Part shown: piece by piece, positions 25,799 to 35,466 of the stretch | Numbering within the stretch: position 1 is the stretch's first letter | Layout of the letters: each line of letters starts with the position of its first letter | Source: AP-15 sp963772965 | GTDB lineage: Bacteria > Pseudomonadota > Alphaproteobacteria > ATCC43930 > CGMCC-115725 | Reading direction: 5' to 3' | Assembly (NCBI GenBank): GCA_963772965.1 | Contig: CAVYZU010000012.1 | Span: forward strand, 372,001 to 436,000 | Length of the DNA stretch: 64,000 bases | The notes under the pieces: generated by a model | Database searches by the model: none | What the model was told of the DNA's origin: nothing | Seen by the model: the letters and a program-made list of their open reading frames with translations, nothing else | Translations under genes and position numbers: made by a program

Positions 25799-26119
25799 AT
25801 GCCAAAATATCTCGTCTCGGGATCTTACAGCGCCGAAGGTCTGCGTGGTCTGCAAAAAGAGAAGGCCTCCGGTCGCAGGCAGGCCGTTACTGCGGCTATC
25901 GAGGGCGTCGGGGGAAAGGTCGAAGCTTTATATTTCTCCCTCGGCAAAGAAGATGTGTATCTGATTGTGGATATGCCCGATAACGCCAGCGTAGCGGCAT
26001 TGGGCATCGCGGTATCCGCAACCGGACTCGTGCGCACCCGAACGACGGCGCTGATGACCGTCGAGGAGGTCGACCAGGCTCTCGCCAAGAGCATCAACTA
26101 TCGTGCGCCAGGCCACTAA
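25799..26119 (+). CDS. GYD domain-containing protein
   Basis: 106 residues, a complete GYD-type ferredoxin-like domain: PKYLVSGSYSAEGLRGLQKE, VEALYFSLGKEDVYLIVDMP, and a C-terminal helix TVEEVDQALAK. GGGAGGTTAAGCG is an excellent ribosome site. GYD proteins are small, widespread and of unknown function; the fold suggests a dimer. 46 bp after the chromate transporter, possibly cotranscribed. Confidence 0.85.
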   Translation: MPKYLVSGSYSAEGLRGLQKEKASGRRQAVTAAIEGVGGKVEALYFSLGKEDVYLIVDMPDNASVAALGIAVSATGLVRTRTTALMTVEEVDQALAKSINYRAPGH

Positions 26120-26151
26120 CCCTCAGACGGTCCGGCGCCGCCGCCTCAGTT

Positions 26152-27033
26152 TTAAAAGGTGGCGCCCGATTGGAGCCAGTGGCGCACGATTTCCTCGCCG
26201 GTGGCAAACCACACGCCGTCATGGCTGCGGATATAGCCAAGTGCGGCGTCGAGCCCGCGGATGCGGTGGGGCACCCCGGTTAGATAGGGGTGCAGGCAGA
26301 TCGCCATGACCCGGCCGGATTCCGCACCCTCGGCATAGAGCGTGTCGAATTGGCGCCGGATCGCGGTTTCGAACTCATCGATCGTGCCCAAGCGGGTGTT
26401 GATGAAGGGCGCGTCGTTGATCTCGTAGGAATACGGGATCGAGACCAGCCGCCGCCCGCCGATGTCCATCAGGTAGGGCTGGTCGTCATTGACCCAGTCG
26501 GCGACATAAAGGCAACCCTCATCCGCCAAGAAGTCGAGCGTGTGCCACGTCTCGGCGAGGCCGCTGCCGAGCCATCCCAGCGGCTTTTTGCCGGTCATCT
26601 CGGCAATGCGCGACAGGGTGCGGTGGATCGTTTCCCGCTCCTCCTGTGGGCTCAGCGCGTCGAGCCAGACGCTGTTGGTCTGGTTGTGGCCGAGGATTTC
26701 CCAGCCGAGTTCGATCGCGGCGCGCACGATCTGCGGATGGTGGTCGCAGATGTCGCTGTTGAGGGTCGGGCTGGCGCGGATCCCGTGCTTGCTCAGTACA
26801 TCCATGATCCGCCAGATCCCGACGCGATTGCCATAGTCGCGCTGGGCCCAGGCGCGCACCGACGGCGGATTGCCAGCCGGCGCTCCGGGGCTGGGCGGGA
26901 TCGCGCGGGTCAGCGGGAAGAACTCGATATTGGGGATAACCCAGACCGCGAGCCGGGCATCGTTTGGCCAGGTCAGCTTTGGCCGGTCCTTGATCGGAAC
27001 ATAGGGAAAGGGTCCATAATCCCGCGGCTGCAT
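26152..27033 (-). CDS. polysaccharide deacetylase family protein (PuuE-like)
   Basis: 293 residues from an ATG at 27033 preceded by GAGGAGGGC. NodB-like TIM-barrel features: WVIPNIEFFPL, GIRASPTLNSDICDHHPQIV, GWEILGHNQTNS with the metal His, and HPYLTGVPHRIR near the end. This subgroup resembles cofactor-independent allantoinase-type enzymes more than chitin deacetylases, so amide hydrolysis on a small or ureido substrate is possible. No signal peptide, thus cytoplasmic. Divergent and overlapping at the start with the acetyltransferase gene. Confidence 0.85.
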   Translation of the reverse strand: MQPRDYGPFPYVPIKDRPKLTWPNDARLAVWVIPNIEFFPLTRAIPPSPGAPAGNPPSVRAWAQRDYGNRVGIWRIMDVLSKHGIRASPTLNSDICDHHPQIVRAAIELGWEILGHNQTNSVWLDALSPQEERETIHRTLSRIAEMTGKKPLGWLGSGLAETWHTLDFLADEGCLYVADWVNDDQPYLMDIGGRRLVSIPYSYEINDAPFINTRLGTIDEFETAIRRQFDTLYAEGAESGRVMAICLHPYLTGVPHRIRGLDAALGYIRSHDGVWFATGEEIVRHWLQSGATF

Positions 27034-27532
27034 GGCGATGCCCTCCTCAACTGAGACAGTCACCACCTTGCCAAAGATCACGCCCCGGATCACCACCGAA
27101 TGGCAGCACTTCGACGATCTGTCGGCGACAGCTTTGTACGAATTGCTACGATTTCGGCAGGAGATCTTTGTCGTCGAGCAGCAGTCGCCTTATCCCGATC
27201 TCGATGGTCTCGATCAGAATGCTTGGCATCTGCTGTTGCGCATCGAAGGGGTGCTTGCTGGCTATCTCCGGCTTCTACTGCCGGCGAATGCCGCATCGGC
27301 GGTGCGGATTGGCCGGGTTGCGATCGCGCCCGAGCAGCGCGGGCAAGGGCTCGGCCGCCGGCTGATGACTGAGGCGTTATCGTTTTGCACTGAACGGTAT
27401 CCGGGCCAACCGGTCGCGCTCAGCGCCCAGCTTCACCTCGCACGCTTCTACCGCAGCTTCGGCTTTACCGAGATCGGTCTACCTTACGACGACTTTGGCG
27501 TTCGCCATACCGACATGCGTCTCTCGAGGTGA
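27032..27532 (+). CDS. GNAT family N-acetyltransferase (ElaA-like)
   Basis: 166 residues at most. ElaA-type landmarks: LYELLRFRQEIFVVEQ, PYPDLDGLDQNAWHLL, and the acetyl-CoA binding segment RIGRVAIAPEQRGQGLGRRLM (Q/RxxGxG/A as QRGQGLG), then FYRSFGFTEIG. The start is uncertain: the ATG at 27032 overlaps the divergent deacetylase start, and family members usually begin close to EWQHFDDLSA, near 27095, where no ATG or GTG exists; TTG at 27067 is an alternative. Substrate unknown. Confidence 0.82.
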   Translation: MAMPSSTETVTTLPKITPRITTEWQHFDDLSATALYELLRFRQEIFVVEQQSPYPDLDGLDQNAWHLLLRIEGVLAGYLRLLLPANAASAVRIGRVAIAPEQRGQGLGRRLMTEALSFCTERYPGQPVALSAQLHLARFYRSFGFTEIGLPYDDFGVRHTDMRLSR

Positions 27533-27560
27533 CGCTTCGAAGTTCAGGGACGGTCGGCGG

Positions 27561-28856
<1,296 letters not shown>

Positions 28857-29051
28857 GTCGCGATCTCCATACCGGCTCGGAGGCTATGCAGCCCTGGATG
28901 GAAGGTGTGATCGGACGCGACTTTTTCAGCGGGCGCTCAACGCGATTTGAACACCGCTCGCGGCACCGCTCGGTAGCAGCGCCGTCTCGGTAGAGTTCGT
29001 CAGGAAGAGTGGGTTTACTGGAGGGGGCTAAGGCTGCCGCCCGCTTTCGGG

Positions 29052-29615
29052 TCAACGATTGGCGCCGGGCACCCACAGCACGTCTTGGGCGCCGTTTTCG
29101 TTGACCCGGCGTCCGAGGACAAAGAGATGGTCGGACAGGCGGTTCAGGTATTTGAGCGCCTCGGGACTAACCGGCTCGGCCAGCGCCAATTCGCTGACCA
29201 GCCGCTCGGCCCGGCGTGCAACGGTGCGCGCGAGATGCAGGTAGGCCGCGGCGGCGCTGCCGCCCGGCAGGATGAACGAGTTGAGCGGCCGCAGGTTCGC
29301 GTTCATCGCATCGATCTCGTGTTCGAGCCGCTCGACCTGGGCGGCCGAAATGCGTAACGCGCCGGCGCTGCGACGGCCGCCTTCGGGCGTGCACAAATCG
29401 GCGCCGATGTCGAACAAATCGTTCTGGATCCGGCCAAGCATTGCATCGGCTTCAGGATCGGCATGCAGGCGGACGATGCCGATCGCGGCGTTTGCCTCAT
29501 CGACCGTGCCATAGGCCGCGACCCGTAAAGCGTGCTTTGGCACGCGCGTCCCGTCGCCGAGTGAAGTCTCCCCCCTGTCGCCGCCGCGCGTATAGATGCG
29601 CGTCAATTGGACCAT
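29052..29615 (-). CDS. cob(I)yrinic acid a,c-diamide adenosyltransferase, PduO type
   Basis: 187 residues from ATG 29615. The ATP-binding N-terminus LTRIYTRGGDRGETSLGDG is diagnostic, followed by VDEANAAIGIVRL, FDIGADLCTPEG, SFILPGGSAAAAYLHLAR and YLNRLSDHLFVLGRRVN. The enzyme adenosylates cob(I)alamin to make coenzyme B12. No cobalamin riboswitch or other cob gene is visible nearby; only the HIG1 protein gene precedes it, 17 bp upstream on the same strand. Confidence 0.93.
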   Translation of the reverse strand: MVQLTRIYTRGGDRGETSLGDGTRVPKHALRVAAYGTVDEANAAIGIVRLHADPEADAMLGRIQNDLFDIGADLCTPEGGRRSAGALRISAAQVERLEHEIDAMNANLRPLNSFILPGGSAAAAYLHLARTVARRAERLVSELALAEPVSPEALKYLNRLSDHLFVLGRRVNENGAQDVLWVPGANR

Positions 29616-29632
29616 GGCTTCGCTCCCCACCG

Positions 29633-29824
29633 CTAGCGGCGGCCGAGCAGCATCAATACCGCAAGCAACAGCAGCGCCAGAGCCTGCATGACGACCCGAG
29701 CCTGCATCAATTTGTTCGACCGCCGCGAATTGCCGCCGCGGATCATCGTCGCGACGCCAAGCCCCAGGACAATCAACACGCCGGCCAAGGCGAGCATCAG
29801 CAGAATTGTGACAAAGCTAGTCAT
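29633..29824 (-). CDS. small twin-transmembrane protein, HIG1 domain
   Basis: 63 residues with two membrane helices (FVTILLMLALAGVLIVLGLG and LALLLLAVLML) joined by MIRGGNSRRSNKLMQARVVMQ. The GlGxxxMxRGG..xxxSNKLMxxRVxxQ pattern is the bacterial HIG1 domain, reported in other alphaproteobacteria in cytochrome oxidase assembly or hypoxic respiration. It lies just upstream of the cobalamin adenosyltransferase gene and likely shares its transcript. Confidence 0.82.
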   Translation of the reverse strand: MTSFVTILLMLALAGVLIVLGLGVATMIRGGNSRRSNKLMQARVVMQALALLLLAVLMLLGRR

Positions 29825-29935
29825 AGAACAAATATGGGGCGGTCATCTCGCCCGAGCCAGCGATCATTCCGAGGAGTGCCCGCCGATCGAGCGCGACGCC
29901 GCGCTAGCAAGCACGAGAGCGCGTGGTCGCAATGC

Positions 29936-30508
29936 CTATCGCGGCTCGGTCCAGCTCTCGGAAAACGCGAGCGCGCAAGTGCTGAACGGCCGTCCTTCGC
30001 GCTGCGTCGGCCAGGCGCGGCCCGAAGCCTGCACACCGTCAAGCGTCAGCCGCGCGCCCAATGCCGGGATCAGCAACGTGCAAACGCCATAGCGGCGTCC
30101 GCCTTCGCCCGGCTGGGTATGGATCAGCAGGGGCTCGCCGATGTCATACCAGGTTAGCGTGACCTCCTCGTCGGAGGTCACGATCCGCTCGGTCCAGAAA
30201 TAATGCGGATCGCCGGATTTGACGAATTCGGCATCGGTGACCGGGATTGCGGTGTCGGCGGTCTCGGGGTTGAGCATGCCCTGCACCGTGGTCTGCAGCC
30301 AGCGTGCCATCGCGATATTGTCGGCGTAGATACGCCAGTTGTTCTCGGTCAGCTCGCTCTTCAGGTAAAGCACGTGCCCCGGGCCGGCCGGGCAAGTGAT
30401 GATGCGCCAATAGCTGGCATTGGTTGCCTGCGGACCGCCATCGGTGTCGCTCAGGCGGATAAACGGGTTTTCGCCGGTCAAAATCACACGATTGGGGTCG
30501 GCGGGCAT
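29936..30508 (-). CDS. conserved hypothetical protein, 190 residues
   Basis: No signal peptide or membrane segment; rich in aromatic residues and beta-strand pattern: NASYWRIITCPAGPGHVLYL, NWRIYADNIAMARWL, GDPHYFWTERI, VTLTWYDIGEPLLIHTQPG. I do not recognise a named family with confidence. AGAGAGGATCCCGG precedes the ATG. Its first 18 codons and 88 bp of upstream DNA are duplicated at 31426-31568. Confidence 0.7.
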   Translation of the reverse strand: MPADPNRVILTGENPFIRLSDTDGGPQATNASYWRIITCPAGPGHVLYLKSELTENNWRIYADNIAMARWLQTTVQGMLNPETADTAIPVTDAEFVKSGDPHYFWTERIVTSDEEVTLTWYDIGEPLLIHTQPGEGGRRYGVCTLLIPALGARLTLDGVQASGRAWPTQREGRPFSTCALAFSESWTEPR

Positions 30509-30596
30509 CCGGGATCCTCTCTCGATGAGAGCCGCCTGTTAAAGAGCGGCTCGGGCGCGGATGCTAGAGCATCGACGCCGCGGGCGCCACCATGGG
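30454..30596. repeat. 143-bp direct repeat, copy 1
   Basis: Identical to 31426-31568 except two substitutions and no indels. This copy covers the start codon, first 18 codons and promoter side of the hypothetical gene at 29936-30508, so it is the source copy. The two copies bracket 829 bp that hold the cation transporter gene. Confidence 0.92.
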
Positions 30597-30788
30597 CGCC
30601 TCCGTCGCTTCAACTGGGCAGCCTGGATGCCCGATCGGGCGTACGACGCGCGGCTCCAAAGATTTCGTTGCTAAAGACAACATCTTGGCCGGAGAGAATT
30701 GGGCCAAAGACGACATTTAGGCGTTCGCCGATTACAAATAGGCTGGGTTGTAACAGACCCCGGCTAGGCAGCATTAAAAGGGATAGAA

Positions 30789-31420
30789 TTGGCGGACGCA
30801 GTCGCGGTTGATCGGCGGGCGGCGCTCGTTCGGGAAGCCTTTCGCCTCGAATACCTGACCGTCGGATGGATGGTCATCGAAGCAGTTGTGGCGATTGGCG
30901 CTGGGGTCGTCGCGCGTTCGATTACACTGCTCGCCTTTGGCATTGACAGCGTCATCGAGCTTGCTTCGGCGGGCGTGTTGATCTGGCGGCTCAATGTCGA
31001 ACTACGGCACGGTCAGTCCTTCGCGGAGCCGGCAGAACACATGGCGAGCCGCGTCGGCGGCGTTCTGCTGTTTGCACTCGCCGCCTATGTCGTCTTGGCG
31101 GCTGGATGGAGCCTGCGGACACGCCAGGGCCAAGCTTTCTCATGGCCGGGCTTGATCGTCAGCCTCGCGGCGATTCCGATCATGTGGATTTTTCGCGCCG
31201 AAAACTTCGCATTGCCGAGGGGCTCGGCAGTCGTGCGCTACGGGCAGACGCAGTTGAGAGCATCGCCTGCGGCTGGCTTTCATCAGTCGTCGTGCTCAGC
31301 CTTCTGGCGCAAGTTCTGTTCGGCGCACGGTGGATCGATACCGCAAGCTCGCTTGCGATTGTCTGGCTGTTGGTCAAGGAAGGCCGCGAGGCATGGGGAC
31401 CGGAATCAGACAACGATTGA
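30789..31420 (+). CDS. cation diffusion facilitator-like transporter (one -1 frameshift)
   Basis: About 210 residues from a TTG at 30789 preceded by AAAAGGGA. Membrane segments include VGWMVIEAVVAIGAGVVA, SITLLAFGIDSVIELASAG (the CDF FGxDSxIE metal-binding motif), VGGVLLFALAAYVVLAAG and later LRADAVESIACGWLSS (second acidic motif) and DTASSLAIVWLLVKEG. The frame changes near 31190 (IMWIF to RRKLRIAEGLGS); one missing T in a run of T would restore it. It is a compact CDF without the cytoplasmic C-terminal domain. It would export a divalent metal; which one is unknown. Flanked by 143-bp direct repeats. Confidence 0.75.
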
Positions 31421-31425
31421 GCGAG

Positions 31426-31568
31426 GGCGGATAAACGGGTTTTCGCCGGTCAAAATCACACGATTGGGTTCGGCGGGCATCCGGGATCCTCTCTCGATGA
31501 GAGCCGCCTGTTAAAGAGCGGCTCGGGCGCGGATGCTAGAGCATCGACGCGGCGGGCGCCACCATGGG
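31426..31568. repeat. 143-bp direct repeat, copy 2
   Basis: Second copy, starting 5 bp after the cation transporter stop. It contains the duplicated start and first 18 codons of the hypothetical gene on the minus strand, leading nowhere: a truncated, non-functional duplicate. It ends 35 bp before the stop codon of the truncated TonB-plug lipoprotein gene. Confidence 0.92.
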
Positions 31569-31603
31569 TGTCGGCCGCTTAAACCTCGCGCCGCCGAACC
31601 CTG

Positions 31604-31873
31604 CTACTGACCGCGCACGCTTAGCTGGCCGTCCGGGCCCTGCGAAACGCCCGGGAGTTGCAGAAGCGAGTCGGCCAAGGAAGCGTTCTCTCCGCCCGGC
31701 AGGTCACGCAAGCGACTGGCATCGAGCGTGTACACAGTCGCGCCAAGCGGCGGAGCAATCTCGGCGCGCGCCTGGTCGAGCCGGCGAGCCGTCGCGATGT
31801 ATTCCGGCGACGGCTGTTGGCCGGCGCAAGCCGCGAGCGCGGCCATGGTGCAAGCCAAGATGACCTGCTTCAT
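31604..31873 (-). CDS. lipoprotein with a truncated TonB-receptor plug segment
   Basis: Short protein (89 residues from ATG 31873, 98 from GTG 31900) with a signal and lipobox MKQVILACTMAALAAC, then a segment closely resembling the start of the plug in the neighbouring receptor: LDQARAEIAPPLGATVYTLD and LPGGENASLADSLLQLPGV against LNQARINIEPAIGATKYTMG and LPAGQNTPIDSAILQMPGV. It ends at QLSVRGQ, where the plug normally continues into HVRGEH-like sequence. Either a receptor gene truncated next to repeat copy 2, or a free-standing plug-like lipoprotein. The lipobox in place of a normal receptor signal favours something unusual. Confidence 0.6.
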   Translation of the reverse strand: MKQVILACTMAALAACAGQQPSPEYIATARRLDQARAEIAPPLGATVYTLDASRLRDLPGGENASLADSLLQLPGVSQGPDGQLSVRGQ

Positions 31874-32014
31874 GCGAGACCACTTAAGCCCCTTGTCCAC
31901 GGTTTCAAGCCTTGGGGAAACAAGCCGCTTTTGCGGCGCTGGCCACCGACTGCCGCCGCTAGCACACCTTTTTGATTAGTTTCTTAGCTTGCTTCCCGCT
32001 CGCGTCGTTGGTTA

Positions 32015-32029
32015 CGTTATATAGTAACG
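32015..32029 (+). promoter_or_regulatory. palindromic site in the TonB-receptor promoter
   Basis: CGTTATATAGTAACG has 5-bp complementary arms (CGTTA/TAACG) and contains TATAGT, a possible -10. It lies 20 bp before the receptor start. Its layout recalls GTTAT-N-ATAAC type Zur boxes, but the identity of the regulator is inference. Confidence 0.35.
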
Positions 32030-32048
32030 AAAACGGGGCTTGAGGCGC

Positions 32049-34314
32049 ATGCGGCAAACTGCATTTGCATTGAGTGCGATTAGCATCATTACCCTCTTCA
32101 CTGCGGGCAGCGCCGGCGCGGCGGACGCCCCGGTCCTGCTGAGCGGCTTATCGCCGTTCACGAGTGGCGATGCCGGCGGGTCGAATGCTCCGCTTGTGCT
32201 GGCGCAAAACCCGCCGACGCCGGGCACGACCCCGTCGGCCTCCGAGAGCGGCTTGTCGCTCCCCGATATCACCGTGATCGCCAAACAGCTCAATCAGGCG
32301 CGGATCAACATCGAGCCGGCGATCGGCGCCACGAAATACACGATGGGGCCAGCCGCCATCCAGAATTTGCCCGCAGGGCAAAACACGCCGATCGACAGTG
32401 CCATCCTGCAAATGCCTGGCGTTGACCAGGACAATCTAGCCAATGGCGGAATTCATGTCCGCGACGAACACTTGAACGTTCAGTATCGCATTGATGGCGT
32501 CATTATTCCCGATGGGGTGAGCTTCTTCGGGCAGGATCTGGGCCTTCGCTTTGTCCAGTCGATGTCGCTGATTACAGGTTCGCTGCCGGCGGAGTATGGT
32601 CTGCGGACCGCCGGCATTATCGACATTCAGAGCAAGAACGGCCTTTTCAACCCGGGCCGTAACGTCGAAATGTATGGCGGCAGTTATACCACCCTCAATC
32701 CGAGCTTCGAAGCAGGCGGCGTTGTCGACGGCTACAGCTATTACGCGACAGGGGACTACTACCAAAGCATAAATGGCATCAACGACGTCACATCAAAATA
32801 CTATCAGATCCACGACCGAACCCAGCAGACCCACGATTTCGCCCGTATCGACAAGATCATCGACCCCAACGACAGGGTCAGCGTCTTTTGGGGCTTTTTC
32901 AACGGTGATTTTCAGATCCCAAATACCCCCGACCAGTCGACGTTTCCCGGCATTACCGCTGTCAACAACACGCCTGCTTCGGCGTTCAGTTCTTCCAGCC
33001 TCACCGAGTTCCAGGTCGAGGGCAGCCAGTTCGGGGCAGTCTCATTTCTGCATACTTCAACGCATTTTGATTTCCAGGTATCGGACATAACCAAGTATAG
33101 CTTTCTGCATTACTATCCGGATCTGTTTGGCGATCTCGCTTTCAATGGCATTGGCGAGGAGGCCGGGCGCACCAGCCTGGCCAACAACCTTCAGATGGAG
33201 GGAACCTACCGGCTGGCGCTCAATCACACTTTGCGCGGCGGCCTTCTCTTCACTGCTGAACATGTGACCTCGGATACCAACGCGGCCGTGCTCGACCAAA
33301 TCGACACCGACAGTTTTGGAAATCCGATCTATGACACGACACCGACCTTTATTGCGGCGAGCACCGCAAAAACCAGTTTCACCTATAGCGCCTATCTCCA
33401 GGACGAATGGAAAGCGCTGCCGAAGCTTACCGTTAATTACGGAGCCCGGTTCGATGTGGTTAACGGCTACACAATGGGCAGTCAGCTGAGCCCGCGCCTG
33501 AACATGGTGTGGCAGGCAACGCCGACGACAACTTTTCACGCCGGGTACGCTCGCTATTTCACGCCGCCGCCACAGGAGCTGGTCGCGACGGCGAATCTGG
33601 CCCCCTTTGAGAACACCACTGGGGCACCCGCGTCCACCCAGAATTCTCCGATTCAGAACGAAAGTGCTAATTATCTCGATATCGGCGTCAAACAGCAGGC
33701 GTTCACCTACCTCACCGCGGGCCTCGACGCCTATTACAAATTTGCGCGCAATCTGCTCGACGAAGGGCAGTTTGGTGCACCGATCGTTCTGACGCCGTTC
33801 AACTACAAAATCGGCATCAACAAGGGCGTGGAGCTGACGACCGACTACACGCGCGGAGCTTTCACCTTCTATGGCAATCTGGCGATCGCCAACCAATTGG
33901 CGAAGGGCATTGAATTCGGCGCAATTCAACTTTAGCCCGGACGATCTCGAATCGGCCGATGGCGGGTTAGTCAACACCGATCACAGCCAGCTCAAAACCG
34001 CATCTGCAGGGGCGTCGTATATGTTTCCCGAGGGCACAAAGTTTACCGCTGACATGGTGGCCGGCTCCGGCCTGCGCACCGCATCGGGCGACCTTACCTA
34101 CAATGGCGCCACCGTGCCGTCATACCAGCAGGTCAACCTCGGGATCTCGCACGTCTTCCACGCGAGTTGGGGCGGCCCGGTCACGCTGCGCCTTGCCGTC
34201 ATCAACTTGCTCGACAAGGTCTATCTGATCCGCAGCATGACCGGCGTCGGGGAATTCTCCAATCAGTTTGGGCCGCGCCGCTCGATCTATGCCGGCCTCA
34301 AAAAGGAGTTTTGA
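32049..34314 (+). CDS. TonB-dependent receptor (one +1 frameshift)
   Basis: About 755 residues. Signal peptide MRQTAFALSAISIITLF...AGAA, then a plug (ITVIAKQLNQARINIEP, IHVRDEHLNVQYRIDGV, GSLPAEYGLRTAGIIDIQSK) and a long outer-membrane beta-barrel with alternating aromatic strands, ending GPRRSIYAGLKKEF with a C-terminal Phe as required for BAM recognition. The frame changes once near 33914: GIE then SAQFNFSPDDL in the next frame, explained by an extra T in GAATTCGG. ATG 32049 follows TTGAGGCGC. The substrate is not evident. exbB-exbD-tonB lie 470 bp downstream and would energise it. Confidence 0.85.
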
Positions 34315-34480
34315 GCCGATGCGGTTCTGCGACCGTGGAAGTGGCGCGCCGCGACCCGGCTAAGGGGTGGCCGTATCGTCTCCACGAAATTGCCACGATG
34401 GTCGTCCGTTTAGGGTGTTCTCGACGTGCCCAGTCGGAATCCGCCACTGCGCTTGATGGAACAGTCGCTAGGCTTTGCCA

Positions 34481-34552
34481 GTGCATAACTCCCCCCGTCT
34501 TCCCTTTCGGTCATGTCTATTCCTTCACGCCGATGTCGTCGTGAAGGGCTGA
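34481..34552 (+). pseudogene. decayed duplicate of the 5' end of exbB
   Basis: GTG-initiated 23-codon frame whose DNA aligns with the first 72 bases of exbB at 34780. Small indels scramble the first half, but the second half matches at protein level: LFLHADVVVKG here against LFLHADIIVKG in ExbB. It ends at TGA where ExbB continues into its first membrane helix. No further exbB sequence follows. Confidence 0.6.
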
Positions 34553-34646
34553 GTGACGGTGCCCCGCGCCATGCGATACCAGCAACCATTCGATTGCCAT
34601 GATCGCACTGTAATCTCGCTCTGATCGTTTTCGTTGGCAGGGCCAA

Positions 34647-34697
34647 GAATGTCGATAAATCGGGAATATCGGTGAATCGGGAATGTCGGTGAAGTTA
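34647..34697. repeat. three tandem 17-bp units upstream of exbB
   Basis: GAATGTCGATAAATCGG, GAATATCGGTGAATCGG and GAATGTCGGTGAAGTTA in direct series, with a few substitutions between units. Position about 85-130 bp before exbB fits a regulator-binding array; replication slippage is the alternative. Confidence 0.6.
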
Positions 34698-34779
34698 GAA
34701 GGAGACCTGATCTCCCACCTGATAAAACAGGAGAAACAGGAGGCGTCCATCGGAGTCTTCATACTGCCGAGGCCCACCC

Positions 34780-35463
34780 GTGAATAACTCCCCCGTCTCC
34801 CTTTCGGTCATCAGTCTGTTCCTCCACGCCGATATCATCGTGAAGGGCGTGCTGCTGCTGTTGCTCGCCGCCTCGGTATGGAGTTGGGCGGTCATCATCG
34901 AAAAGCTGTGGCGTCTTGCCGCGGCGGGTCGGTCGGTGCAGGCGCACGAGGCGCGGGTGGTCGCGGCGCACACGGCTCCGGAGCTGATGGCGCCTTCGGG
35001 CCGGCCCGGCAGCAGCGATCCGGCAGGGCATGTATTATCTGCCGGCTGGGCCGAGAGCACTGACGCGAAATGGCCGGCCCCCGAGACTCTGAACGAGCGC
35101 CGCGAGCGGATAGAGCGGACGATGCGGTTGACGCTCGCCGGCGAACTGCGACGGCTTGAAGCGCGCCTGCCGTTTCTCGCCACATTGGGTTCGGCGGCGC
35201 CGTTTATCGGCCTTTTTGGCACAGTCTGGGGGATCATGCGCAGCTTCACAGGGATAGCGGCCGCCAACAACACCAGTCTGGCGGTGGTGGCGCCCGGCAT
35301 TGCCGAAGCGTTGTTCGCGACCGCGATGGGCCTGGCCGCAGCGATCCCTGCGGTCGTCGCCTACAACAAGATCACGGTCGATCTCGGACGCTTTGCCGGG
35401 CGGATGAACGGCCTCATCGGGCGCTCGGGCAGCATCCTGTCGCGCGTCCCGTCGGAGAGCTGA
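34780..35463 (+). CDS. exbB: MotA/TolQ/ExbB proton channel family protein
   Basis: 227 residues from a GTG. Three membrane helices: DIIVKGVLLLLLAASVWSWA near the N-terminus, LATLGSAAPFIGLFGTVWG and ATAMGLAAAIPAVVAYN near the C-terminus, with a long cytoplasmic loop. The TM2-TM3 sequences GLFGTVWGIM and EALFATAMGLAAAIPA are ExbB/TolQ hallmarks. It forms the proton-driven motor with ExbD in the inner membrane. First gene of exbB-exbD-tonB; the 3-bp gap to exbD indicates one operon. A GAGG lies 8 bases before the start. Confidence 0.92.
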   Translation: MNNSPVSLSVISLFLHADIIVKGVLLLLLAASVWSWAVIIEKLWRLAAAGRSVQAHEARVVAAHTAPELMAPSGRPGSSDPAGHVLSAGWAESTDAKWPAPETLNERRERIERTMRLTLAGELRRLEARLPFLATLGSAAPFIGLFGTVWGIMRSFTGIAAANNTSLAVVAPGIAEALFATAMGLAAAIPAVVAYNKITVDLGRFAGRMNGLIGRSGSILSRVPSES

Positions 35464-35466
35464 CCC

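Larger units (their letters stand above)
34315..34779. other. spacer between receptor and exbB with relic and repeats
   Basis: 465 bp without a full gene. It contains a decayed copy of the exbB start (34481-34552), three tandem 17-bp units (34647-34697) and, just before exbB, a GGAGA-CCTGA-TCTCC hairpin and repeated AAACAGGAG. These suggest past duplication of the exbB start and a regulated promoter. Confidence 0.5.

Noticed and set aside
28857..29051. Possible cobalamin riboswitch near the adenosyltransferase gene
   Set aside because: No B12-box sequence seen, and this interval is downstream of that gene.
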